From contig NZ_JAZHOB010000002.1 in NCBI RefSeq assembly GCF_048751585.1, positions 372,001 to 436,000 of the forward strand: a stretch of 64,000 bases of DNA, in the 5' to 3' direction. The notes below the pieces were generated by a model. It made no database searches. It saw only the letters and a program-made list of their open reading frames with translations, and was not told where the DNA came from. The translations under genes and the position numbers were made by a program. How positions within the stretch are numbered: position 1 is the stretch's first letter; every line of letters starts with the position of its first letter. This DNA comes from G025836975 sp048751585 (GTDB taxonomy: Bacteria > Pseudomonadota > Gammaproteobacteria > Burkholderiales > Burkholderiaceae_B). Positions 24,893 to 32,772 of the stretch are shown here, in pieces.

Positions 24893-25879
24893 TCAGTCGG
24901 TTTTGATGCCGGCGGTTTTTACAACCCGCCCCCATTTCTGAATTTCTTTCTGGATGTATGCGGCAAGTTGCTCGGGACTGCTGCCTATGGTGGTCAGCCC
25001 CTGGACGCTAAGTTTTTTCTTGACCTCGGCATCGGCCAAGGCTTTGACCATCTCCGCATTCAGGCGGGAAACGATTTCCGCGGGGGTTCCCGCCGGGGCC
25101 AGGAACGCGAACCATGTGCTGACCTCGAACTCAGGCAATCCGGCTTCGGCGACGGTTGGAAGATCCGGGATCAGGGAGGAGCGGCGAGAGCTTGTGATCG
25201 CAAGAGGGCGCAGTTTTCCCGCTTTGATGTGCGGCATCGCCGTATTGATGTTATCGAACATCAGGTTGACTTGGCCGCCCACCAAATCCACCATGCCCGG
25301 CGCGCTGCCTTTGTAGGGCACATGCAGCCAATTGACATGGGCAAGCGATTTAAAAAGCTCCGCGGCAAGATGTTGCGATGTGCCATTGCCGCCCGACGCA
25401 TAGCTGAGCGAAGAGCCGGCCTCCGATTTGGAGTATTTGATCAGCTCTGCCAGGCTTTGGGCCGGCACCGTGGAATTGGCCACCAATACCAGCGGCACAT
25501 CGGCGGCAAGCGTGATGGGCGCAAAGCTTGTCCGCGGATCGTAGGGCAGTTTCGAGAAAATGTTGGGGTTGACGGCGAGAGTGCTGATGGTGCCAAACAG
25601 CAAGGTATAGCCGTCTGCCTGCGCCCTGGCAACCGCCTCCGTGCCAATGATGCCCGATCCGCCTGGACGATTCTCCACTATTACGGATTGCCCCATGCTT
25701 TCGGTCATCTTCTGCGCCACCACCCTTGCCAGGATGTCCGACGCGCCCCCAGGCGAAAAGGGAACGATTATCCTGACCGGGCGGGAGGGGTAATCCTGGG
25801 CGCTGACGACTTGCGGCAGCACCAAGGCCAGTGTGGTAACGACAAGAAAAGTCGCGCTTCTGAATAGTCCGGCAAACAT
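24893..25879 (-). CDS. Bug-family periplasmic solute-binding receptor
   Basis: A 328-residue Bug/TctC receptor with a signal peptide (cleavage near VVSAQ) and the motifs VRIIVPFSPGGASDILARV, VENRPGGSG and HVPYKGSAPG. It is the first gene of a three-gene operon with the RraA-like and dehydrogenase genes. It reads from the shared intergenic region with the GntR gene at 26142, which carries a palindromic operator candidate. Confidence 0.93.
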   Translation of the reverse strand: MFAGLFRSATFLVVTTLALVLPQVVSAQDYPSRPVRIIVPFSPGGASDILARVVAQKMTESMGQSVIVENRPGGSGIIGTEAVARAQADGYTLLFGTISTLAVNPNIFSKLPYDPRTSFAPITLAADVPLVLVANSTVPAQSLAELIKYSKSEAGSSLSYASGGNGTSQHLAAELFKSLAHVNWLHVPYKGSAPGMVDLVGGQVNLMFDNINTAMPHIKAGKLRPLAITSSRRSSLIPDLPTVAEAGLPEFEVSTWFAFLAPAGTPAEIVSRLNAEMVKALADAEVKKKLSVQGLTTIGSSPEQLAAYIQKEIQKWGRVVKTAGIKTD

Positions 25880-25996
25880 AAATGTGTCTCCTCAATTAGC
25901 CCGCCTTCGACCGAAGGAGGCTTGGCTATCCTGGTTGCTTATCTTTTTTCCGGGAAGGTGAACCAGGTTGAAGGGAGTCTAAAACTGCACTCAAAG

Positions 25997-26008
25997 ATTG
26001 TCAACAAT
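25997..26008. promoter_or_regulatory. Palindromic operator candidate for the FCD-type GntR regulator
   Basis: ATTGTCAACAAT is a perfect palindrome (5-base arms, 2-base centre) in the divergent region between the Bug operon and the GntR gene. FCD-domain GntR proteins commonly bind sites of the form TTGT-N2-ACAA. It is 118 bases upstream of the Bug start codon, inside an AT-rich stretch (25980-26045). Confidence 0.55.
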
Positions 26009-26141
26009 ATATTTGCCAATATTTTTGGGAATCGCGTTACTATTGAAACAGGCGTTCTTGATCGCTTGGTCCTAGGGCGAAGAGCTATCGTAGAATGTCG
26101 AAGCGCTTCCGCTTCCATCCATCGCTAACTAGAATTTGCTC

Positions 26142-26870
26142 ATGAATTTGCCAGCAACAGATTTTTCGGTCGGCCGGGCGCACGATATGGTGCCTGGCGA
26201 AGTGCAGCAAGTTGTCGGTGCGCTGGAAATTGAAATTGTTCTGGGGCGGCTGCTGCCGCGCGAGCGTTTGGTCGAGGAAGAGCTGGCTGTGCGCTTCCAG
26301 GTCAAACGGCACATTATCCGGCAGGCGCTGATCGAACTGGAGCGCATCGGGATGGTAGACCGCAAGCGCAATCGCGGCGCGGCAGTGCGTGATTTCATGC
26401 CGGGCGAGGTTAACGACCTGTATTCGGTGCGAGAGATTCTGGAAACATCCGCTGTCGCCAGGATGTCCATGCCGCCGAATCAGCAATGGATAGACGAACT
26501 TGTCAATTTGCAGCGCAAGCACGATGAAGCGATCAGTCAGGGCGATCCGATAGGCGTTTTTCACGCCAACAATGCATTTCACCGCTGGCTGTTCTCTTTG
26601 TGCGAGAACGCGTACCTTTCTACGGCAATCGAGGATTTCGCACAAAAGGCGCATGTCATACGCTCGTATTCGGTCTTAAAGCCAGAATATGCGATCAAGG
26701 CTCGTGAAGAGCACTGGGCAATGATTGATGCGCTCAAGGCCGGCGATCCTGGAAGGCTGGCGGCATTGTGCGGCCAGCATTTGAATATATCGAAAGCGCC
26801 GTATATCGATGCCTGGAGAGCCCGGCTTCCAAGAGGCACAAGTGAGGACAGTGCGCGATCGGCAACCTGA
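26142..26870 (+). CDS. GntR-family (FCD domain) transcriptional regulator
   Basis: A GntR winged-helix N-terminus (GRLLPRERLVEEELAVRFQV, then IIRQALIELERIGMV) is followed by an all-helical FCD effector domain with metal-ligand-type residues (SVREILETSAV, NNAFHRWLF, REEHWAMIDAL). FadR/FCD regulators typically sense carboxylic acids through a metal ion. It is divergent from the Bug/RraA/dehydrogenase operon and is almost certainly its regulator. The ATG at 26142 is used; a TTG two codons earlier is in frame. Confidence 0.9.
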   Translation: MNLPATDFSVGRAHDMVPGEVQQVVGALEIEIVLGRLLPRERLVEEELAVRFQVKRHIIRQALIELERIGMVDRKRNRGAAVRDFMPGEVNDLYSVREILETSAVARMSMPPNQQWIDELVNLQRKHDEAISQGDPIGVFHANNAFHRWLFSLCENAYLSTAIEDFAQKAHVIRSYSVLKPEYAIKAREEHWAMIDALKAGDPGRLAALCGQHLNISKAPYIDAWRARLPRGTSEDSARSAT

Positions 26871-26974
26871 CGGTTGAAAGGCGCATAGCCTGGATTCCGT
26901 TGTCTCGGCTATGGGAACGCCGGAATCCCTCATGACATCTAATCCGTTGAAGCCACCTTCAAGCGGAATGAGCC

Positions 26975-27694
26975 ATGACCCATATTGCGCAGCTGAAATC
27001 GAAACGCACGGTAGCAGAAAGCACGACTGCATTTTATTTTTCCCGGCCTGAGGGTTTCACTTTCAAGCCGGGCCAGGCGGTCGACCTGATCTTGCCCGAC
27101 CCGAAGCATCCGGGGGCCGAGGGCGAGCGCCATGCATTCTCGCTGGTCGGCGCGCCCTTCCAGGATGAGCTTTGTATAACGACGCGGATGCGCGACACGG
27201 TTTATAAGCGCCGGCTGGATGCGCTGAGCCTGGGCGCGTCGGTCCAGATAGATGGCCCTTTCGGCTCCCTGGCCTTGCATGGCAGATCCGCGCGGGCGGC
27301 GGTCTTTATTGCCGGCGGAATAGGCATTACGCCATTCATGAGCATGCTGCGGCAGGCCGCGCACGAAGCCCTGCCGCATCAAATACTGTTGCTGTATTCG
27401 AATCGGCGGCCCGAAGATGCCGCCTTTCTTGGCGAGCTGCAAGAGCTGGAGCGGAAAAATGCCCGCTTCCGGCTGATGGCCACCATGACGCAGGCGTCGA
27501 AGTCAGCGCAAGCCTGGACGGGCGAGCAGGCCATGGTAAGCGGCGAATTGATCAAGCGTGAAATTACCGGCCTGGCCGACCCGATATTCTACGTTGTGGG
27601 GCCGCCCGCCATGGTGGAAGCCTTGAAGGGGGCCTTGAACCAGGCAGGTATCGATGAAGACGATATACGCAGCGAAGAATTCTACGGCTATTAA
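26975..27694 (+). CDS. Ferredoxin-NADP reductase-type FAD oxidoreductase
   Basis: A 239-residue protein with the FNR module alone. It has an FAD-binding barrel (RHAFSLVGAP and GPFGSLAL) and an NAD(P) domain (IAGGIGITPFMSML, VVGPPAMVEAL, ending EEFYGY). No 2Fe-2S ferredoxin domain is fused. It probably passes electrons between NAD(P)H and a separate ferredoxin or oxygenase. No partner is adjacent: the next gene is convergent and encodes a small membrane protein. Confidence 0.9.
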   Translation: MTHIAQLKSKRTVAESTTAFYFSRPEGFTFKPGQAVDLILPDPKHPGAEGERHAFSLVGAPFQDELCITTRMRDTVYKRRLDALSLGASVQIDGPFGSLALHGRSARAAVFIAGGIGITPFMSMLRQAAHEALPHQILLLYSNRRPEDAAFLGELQELERKNARFRLMATMTQASKSAQAWTGEQAMVSGELIKREITGLADPIFYVVGPPAMVEALKGALNQAGIDEDDIRSEEFYGY

Positions 27695-27719
27695 GGGACG
27701 CCGGCAGAAAAGCATTGTC

Positions 27720-28067
27720 TTAGTCGTTGTCGCCATCCAGGTGGAATTTATGGATCAGGCGATGCGCGAGCGGTGCCAGCACCAGGCCTAGCGTGCCGAC
27801 GAACACCAGCCCGACAAGAATGCTGTACAGGGCGAAGAACAGTTTTCCCGCTATGGTGGCGGGCATGACGAATGGACCTATGCCTGCCAATATCAGCGAT
27901 ATGTTCAATATTGCGTCGTGCCAATGTATGGGCTCCAACCATAGGTGACCCATGACTCCCACCGCCAGTGTAATCCCCACGACGATCGCGGCCAGTCCTA
28001 GATGCCTTAATACGCGTAGAGTGAAATGGCTTCGGGCCAACAGAGGCTCATTCTTGGATTCATACAT
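27720..28067 (-). CDS. Small membrane protein, ion-channel-like
   Basis: A 115-residue protein with two strong hydrophobic segments (LAAIVVGITLAVGVMGHLWL and LFFALYSILVGLVFVGTLGL) around a short re-entrant-like stretch (SLILAGIGPFVMP). The layout resembles two-helix potassium-channel-like proteins of proteobacteria, but the selectivity filter is degenerate. It ends in a charged tail (HKFHLDGDND). The function is unknown. It reads toward the flavin reductase gene. Confidence 0.75.
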   Translation of the reverse strand: MYESKNEPLLARSHFTLRVLRHLGLAAIVVGITLAVGVMGHLWLEPIHWHDAILNISLILAGIGPFVMPATIAGKLFFALYSILVGLVFVGTLGLVLAPLAHRLIHKFHLDGDND

Positions 28068-28289
28068 GTTTTCGCTCCTTTATGCCGCGCTGTTGCCGTC
28101 GCGGTACCGCCAGTCCATGGCATGCCGGCCAAGCAAGTTGGCGTAATCCTAGCCCAAACCGAGGAAAGCCGCTGGTCGCGCCATGCCGCTCGAAACCTGC
28201 GGCATAGTCAACACGGGCTTCGGGCATGGACATCTTTTCAAGGGAGGTGGAGAATAGGCTGCTGTTCCTGACTGATAACGGGGGGTACC

Positions 28290-28676
28290 ATGCCTTATCG
28301 ATTTCTAGCCTGGCCCGCGCTTGGGCTGGCAGCCGGCTTGTTCATGAATAGCGCATACGGGCATCACGGCTGGTCGTGGGCGGACACCGAGCAGATACAA
28401 CTTACCGGTGTCGTGCAAGCTGTGCGGATGGCGCCGCCACATCCGCGGCTGGATGTTGAAACGGCCAGCGACGGCGTCTGGCGGGTGGAACTGGCAAATC
28501 CATCCCAGACCCGGAAGGCTGGGTTTATCGAGGGATCGGCCAAGGCGGGCGACCGCATTTCAGCAACAGGCAATCGGTCAAAAGACCATGCGGAAAGGCG
28601 CATGAAGGCGGTACAGATCACAGTGGACGGCAAGACCTACGACCTGTATCCAGAACGCATACAGAAGGCACGCTGA
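28290..28676 (+). CDS. Exported DUF6152-like protein
   Basis: A 128-residue protein with a signal peptide (cleavage near NSAYG) and the HHGWSWAD motif followed by a small beta-rich domain. This matches the DUF6152 family of periplasmic proteins, which often neighbour a small four-helix membrane protein as here. The function is unknown; histidines after the signal peptide could bind metal. The next gene begins two bases after its stop. The 222-base gap upstream (28068-28289) is a divergent promoter region in which I recognise no specific site. Confidence 0.75.
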   Translation: MPYRFLAWPALGLAAGLFMNSAYGHHGWSWADTEQIQLTGVVQAVRMAPPHPRLDVETASDGVWRVELANPSQTRKAGFIEGSAKAGDRISATGNRSKDHAERRMKAVQITVDGKTYDLYPERIQKAR

Positions 28677-28678
28677 AC

Positions 28679-29146
28679 GTGCTGCTTCAATGGCTGGAGA
28701 ATCTGACGCCCGCGGTGTGGCTGCGGCATTCGGAGATGGCCTACTTGCTGGTCAACGCCGCGCACATTGCATCGCTGGGCATGCTGGTGGGAACCATCGT
28801 ATCCCTGGATCTGTTGTTGCTGGGCATTTATCGGGGGCCGCCCTTGAACCAGATCGCGCCCTTCCTGTCGCGAATGGCCGCCACAGGCCTTGCGCTTGCG
28901 ATTGCTACGGGCTTGTGGCTGTTTTCAGTAAAGGCCACTGAGTATGCCGGGAATCCGGCATTTCTGGCAAAGATCTGTTTGGTGATCCTTGGCGCGGCCA
29001 ATGCCTTGTGGTTGCATGCAAGCAAGTATTGGCGCGAAGGACTTGAATTTCCCAGGATGCCAACGCCCGTGCGTGCGCATGCCGCAGCTTCCCTGCTGAT
29101 CTGGCTGGGTGCGGTCGTGGCGGGAAGATGGATAGGTTTTCTGTAG
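28679..29146 (+). CDS. Small integral membrane protein (DUF6644/DUF2214-like)
   Basis: A 155-residue protein with about four transmembrane helices (the first near LLVNAAHIASLGMLVGTIVS, the last LLIWLGAVVAGRWIGFL). It begins with GTG at 28679, two bases after the DUF6152-like stop, so the two form an operon. The pairing of a histidine-rich periplasmic protein with a multi-helix membrane protein hints at a metal or redox function, but nothing direct shows it. Confidence 0.75.
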   Translation: MLLQWLENLTPAVWLRHSEMAYLLVNAAHIASLGMLVGTIVSLDLLLLGIYRGPPLNQIAPFLSRMAATGLALAIATGLWLFSVKATEYAGNPAFLAKICLVILGAANALWLHASKYWREGLEFPRMPTPVRAHAAASLLIWLGAVVAGRWIGFL

Positions 29147-29274
29147 CCAGCTCTTCGATCGTGCCAAAGCCACAGTGACTCGCTATTCAGCATAGGGAAG
29201 ACTCTTTGTGCGGCGTCCCGGCATGAAAATTGCTAGGGCAGCATGGCAAGTGGCAACGAAGGAGATCGCAGGAT

Positions 29275-29706
29275 ATGGGCCGCAGAAATACACATGCATA
29301 CCCGGAGAGCATGAATATGGACGAGAGCCGGAACGACAGCCCGCATCACAAGATACTGCACGTGTTCGATCAATGCGCTTCGCATGTGACCAAGTGGGCG
29401 GGATCGCCCATGGCTTTCAGCCTGGCTTTTCTCGTGGTGCTGGGATGGGCCATAAGCGGGCCGCTATTTGATTATTCGGAAACCTGGCAGTTGGTCATCA
29501 ATACCGGTACGACGATCGTAACTTTTCTTATGGTTTTCCTGATACAGCAGAGCCAGAACAAGGACAGCCAGGCGGTGCACCTGAAACTTGATGAACTGCT
29601 TCAATCCATCAAGGAGGCGCGCGACGAAATGATAGATATCGAGGATTTATCCGAAGAAGAGCTTCAGAAGCTGGCGGAGCAGTTCAAGCGAAAGGGGACG
29701 CTATAG
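29275..29706 (+). CDS. Low-affinity iron permease-family protein
   Basis: A 143-residue member of the low-affinity iron permease family. It has two membrane helices around FSLAFLVVLGWAISGPLF and TGTTIVTFLMVFLIQQSQNKD, then a charged helical tail (KLDELLQSIKEARDEMIDIE). The QQSQNKD motif after the second helix is diagnostic. Bacterial members are poorly characterised and direct iron transport is unproven. The ATG at 29275 follows GGAGATCGCAGG; internal ATGs at residues 13 and 15 are alternatives. Confidence 0.82.
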   Translation: MGRRNTHAYPESMNMDESRNDSPHHKILHVFDQCASHVTKWAGSPMAFSLAFLVVLGWAISGPLFDYSETWQLVINTGTTIVTFLMVFLIQQSQNKDSQAVHLKLDELLQSIKEARDEMIDIEDLSEEELQKLAEQFKRKGTL

Positions 29707-29733
29707 CCGCCGGCCGCAAGGGCGATCTCCGGT

Positions 29734-30120
29734 ATGCAGCCTCAGCGCCGTTGTGGCGTCGGATGGGCAGTGGGAATGGTGCTTGCTGCCGTCTGCTGTA
29801 TTGCTCTCATTAAACCGGTAGATTTACCGCAAGCCGACGCGAGGTCAACCATGGCGACGAAGAACGACAAAGCGGCCCCAGATATCATGGCCGAGTCATA
29901 CCGCAAGGAAACCACCCAGAAAGAGCGGGACAAAAACACGAAAGCACTAAAAGAAGGGCAACGTTCGCTGGTAAACGCGCCCGTCGACCCCAATTCCCCG
30001 ACGACACGCATTAATTTCCCGCCGGGAGTGGAGCCCGAGGATGTCTCGGATCCGGGGAGAGCGACGCCTGGCGCGCCGCCGGTACAGAATCAGTCTGGCA
30101 AGGGCGTTGGCCGTAAATAA
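29734..30120 (+). CDS. Hypothetical small secreted, low-complexity protein
   Basis: A 128-residue protein with a hydrophobic N-terminal segment (VGMVLAAVCCIALI), likely a signal peptide or anchor, then a hydrophilic chain rich in Lys, Thr, Pro and Gly. The middle (ETTQKERDKNTKALKEGQ) is helical and charged; the end is Pro/Gly-rich. I do not recognise a family. It ends one base before the stop of the convergent histidine kinase gene. Confidence 0.55.
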   Translation: MQPQRRCGVGWAVGMVLAAVCCIALIKPVDLPQADARSTMATKNDKAAPDIMAESYRKETTQKERDKNTKALKEGQRSLVNAPVDPNSPTTRINFPPGVEPEDVSDPGRATPGAPPVQNQSGKGVGRK

Positions 30121-30121
30121 G

Positions 30122-32428
30122 TCAATGGGCGGGCCCGCCGTTTGACAATGCCATCGACTCTATTCGTTCCAGATCAAGGATATGCAAAGCATTCCAGATG
30201 TCATCAAAGAAGCGTGCATAACGGGGATGATTTTTGGCCTGGATGCGTAGCCAGTCCTCGATATCGCTAAGCTGCCCGTTACGCGCAAGCTTAGCCAAAT
30301 CCATGCGAATTTCGGCTGGGGGCACCTGAGTTTCGTCCGCTATGCCGAGACCGCCGCCGACTTGCCCGGACATAGCGGCTTGGGGAGGACCCGACCAAGT
30401 GATCGTTTCCGCGTCCATGGCTTCCACCCGAACCTGGAAGCTGAATTGGCTCCCCATCCCAGCTACGCTTTTTACCGTCAGCTTTCCGCCCATATTTTCG
30501 ACAATGCGTTGAGCGATATACAAGCCAAGCCCTGCGCTGCCTGGGTGGATCTCTTCCTGCTCGAATGCACCGAAAATAAGGGACTGTTTTCCTGGATCGA
30601 TTCCGCGTCCCGTATCGGATACGGTAAATGTCAATAGCCACTCCGATTGATCCGGATCCGCATGGACAGCCAGGCGGATATAGCCATTGCGGGTGAACTT
30701 GGCCGCGTTGGAAATCAGGTTCAGCAGGACCTGTTGCAGGCGCTGATTATCCAATACGGCGTTGGCGGGTATAGGGTTCTCAGTCTCTATCTGGAACTGG
30801 TTGTTTTGCTGAGAGCAGAGACTAAGGGCGTACTGCAGGATATCATCCAGAGTCTGAGCCATATCGGTTGGGGCTGGCTGTAGCTCGAGCGGCTTGAGTT
30901 CGCTCTTGGCATATTCAAGCAATTCGTCGATCAGCTTCAATTGGTACTGGGCGCTACGCTCTATAGCTCTGACGTTACGGTCCTGTTCGGCTGCCATGGT
31001 GTCTCCCAGCAAACGGGTGTAGCCGACGATGGTTGCGGCGGGTGCGCGCAGATCATGTCCTATGTAGCCCAAAGTTTCGGTTTTCTGACGGTTTTTTTCC
31101 TCGGCATACTGCAAGGCCTTATGCAACTCTCGAGTCTTTAAGGCGATTTGTTCTTTCAAGCGCTCCTGCTCCTGGGCCTGCCAATCGATAAGAGTGTCAT
31201 GCGCCGCCTGACGCTGCTTTCCTATCAGTACTATCCATGCCGTCAGCACCGCCAGATTGATCGCCAGGCCGCCCAGCGCAATGACTGGATTGGTGCCTGG
31301 ATTGCCAAGGCCTATATCGGTGACGAACTGAGGCAGGAAGCCCAGCCGCTCGGCCGTACGCAACGAGGAATGGAAGAAGATGAACAGGCCGGTCAATAAC
31401 ATCAGCCGTCCGGTGGGGGCGGCATTTTTGAGCAACATAAATGCGGCGACGGGCATGCTGAGGCCGAAAAGAAGGGATGTGAACAACCCAAGGTGAGCCG
31501 CAAAGTGTGGATTAAAGAGCAGTCCCATGGCAGACACGGCCAGTTCGAGGGCGGCCAGCGCCATGAAATAAGGGCGGGCAGGCCAATGGATTTTTTCGCT
31601 CCTGGCCATAATAAGAACGAAAGCCATGAACACGGACAGCGAAAGATGACCCAGGACAATGGGGCTGCGGTGGGCCCATTCCACCGTTTCTGGCCAAAGG
31701 TATAGCTTGGTATAGTTGCGTATCGACGCTTCGTACAGTGCGATGATTACGCACAAGGCAGACAGTACGATGAACCGGAAGCTGGGGGATAGAAAGCCGA
31801 TCAGCAGGGCACACCATGCCAGCGAAAGCAGACCGCCAAACAACACGCCGTCCCATAGGGTCGTACGATCAACGGCGCTCTGAAATGAAGCCTCGGAGTA
31901 GATCATGGGGTGCAGATGAATTGCTGCGGTCGATTCCAGGCGAATGAGTATGTGATTTCGTTCGCCTGGCTTCAATGGCAAAGCAAGCGCCTGCATATGC
32001 AGGAGGTTTTGATCCTGTTTCGATAATGGAACTTTTTGTCCGGTCGCAACGTGGCGCCAGCTCGTGCCGCTCTTTATGTAGTAATCCAGGCGGGCCAGCG
32101 CCGGCATGCCCGGCCATAGCCGAAAGGATTGATGTTGTGCCTGGCCGTTGACGATTTCCATGCTTAACCACCATGCCGATCTGGTATATCCGATCTGCAA
32201 GGCCTTGGCCGTCCCAGGTTGGAAGCCGAGAGGATCATCAAGGGGCAGCAGGGCGGCTTGATCAATGGTCATGGTCCCGCTAGCGTCTTCGTACACTTGC
32301 ACGTGGTTCGAAAGCGGAATGGGCCAGCTATCGTTGTCTTGCAAGAGTAGGGGCTTGCCCTGGCAAAGAGATACCCAGGCGGATACAACGAGTGCCAGGA
32401 ACAGCCGTGATATATAAATACGGGTCAT
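30122..32428 (-). CDS. 7TMR-DISM sensor histidine kinase
   Basis: The layout is a signal peptide, a periplasmic beta-sandwich domain (7TMR-DISM extracellular type, about 30-190), seven transmembrane helices (about 200-400), a coiled coil (ERLKEQIALKTRELHKAL), a HisKA domain with the phosphorylated His in YIGHDLRAPA, and an ATPase domain (NLISNAAKF, VSDTGRGID, GSAGLGLYIA). An extra region of about 100 residues follows the ATPase and has no recognised domain. I start at 32428 because MTRIYISRLFLALVVSAW is a clean signal peptide; an ATG at 32461 is possible. No response regulator is nearby. It is divergent from the secreted-protein relic and the TonB receptor. Confidence 0.9.
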   Translation of the reverse strand: MTRIYISRLFLALVVSAWVSLCQGKPLLLQDNDSWPIPLSNHVQVYEDASGTMTIDQAALLPLDDPLGFQPGTAKALQIGYTRSAWWLSMEIVNGQAQHQSFRLWPGMPALARLDYYIKSGTSWRHVATGQKVPLSKQDQNLLHMQALALPLKPGERNHILIRLESTAAIHLHPMIYSEASFQSAVDRTTLWDGVLFGGLLSLAWCALLIGFLSPSFRFIVLSALCVIIALYEASIRNYTKLYLWPETVEWAHRSPIVLGHLSLSVFMAFVLIMARSEKIHWPARPYFMALAALELAVSAMGLLFNPHFAAHLGLFTSLLFGLSMPVAAFMLLKNAAPTGRLMLLTGLFIFFHSSLRTAERLGFLPQFVTDIGLGNPGTNPVIALGGLAINLAVLTAWIVLIGKQRQAAHDTLIDWQAQEQERLKEQIALKTRELHKALQYAEEKNRQKTETLGYIGHDLRAPAATIVGYTRLLGDTMAAEQDRNVRAIERSAQYQLKLIDELLEYAKSELKPLELQPAPTDMAQTLDDILQYALSLCSQQNNQFQIETENPIPANAVLDNQRLQQVLLNLISNAAKFTRNGYIRLAVHADPDQSEWLLTFTVSDTGRGIDPGKQSLIFGAFEQEEIHPGSAGLGLYIAQRIVENMGGKLTVKSVAGMGSQFSFQVRVEAMDAETITWSGPPQAAMSGQVGGGLGIADETQVPPAEIRMDLAKLARNGQLSDIEDWLRIQAKNHPRYARFFDDIWNALHILDLERIESMALSNGGPAH

Positions 32429-32588
32429 GGTTGCGAAAGTTACGCTGTTTGGCTCAGCCATTGCAACGAAATGAATCGTGTTTCATGCTGAAAGCCGGTC
32501 AAGAATAGTAAATTTTTCTTTTTATGCCATTTTGTGACTCTACACTCCCAAAATTCCGCATATCGCTGGTCGACGACAGTCCGGCAAC

Positions 32589-32708
32589 TGCAGTGGTTTC
32601 GATCAGCAGATCGTACTGGAGAATACCGACCTTACCGCAGGAGGCCTTGACCAGGCCGCACTTATTGCTTCATTGATCGACAGTGGCAAGCTGGCGGTTA
32701 CAGAGATG
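32589..32708 (+). pseudogene. Relic of the C-terminus of a type I secreted protein
   Basis: The frame through 32589-32708 reads GFDQQIVLENTDLTA then GLDQAALIASLIDSGKLAV. This resembles the conserved C-terminal secretion region of large RTX/LapA-like type I substrates (the pattern VDLT...D..II..LL..GKL). The frame is closed by a stop about 50 bases upstream (32535) and has no start or ribosome site. A perfect intrinsic terminator follows at 32719. I infer the 3' end of a lost gene. The assignment rests on remembered family pattern over about 38 residues. Confidence 0.5.
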
Positions 32709-32718
32709 AGCTTTAGTT

Positions 32719-32747
32719 GGGCGCCGCCGTTGGCGGCGTCCTTTTTT
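32719..32747 (+). terminator. Intrinsic terminator (10-bp GC stem, T6)
   Basis: GGGCGCCGCC (32719-32728), loop GTT, GGCGGCGTCC (32732-32741), then six T. The stem is perfect apart from one G-T wobble. It ends 25 bases before the TonB receptor start codon, so it terminates transcription from upstream. The receptor promoter would have to lie within or after it, or read through. Confidence 0.85.
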
Positions 32748-32772
32748 CGCCAGCCGCTGAATTTCTTTCACT

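Noticed and set aside
26892..26928. Inverted repeat GGATTCCG/CGGAATCC after the GntR gene as a terminator
   Set aside because: The loop is 21 bases and there is no T-tract. It may be chance.
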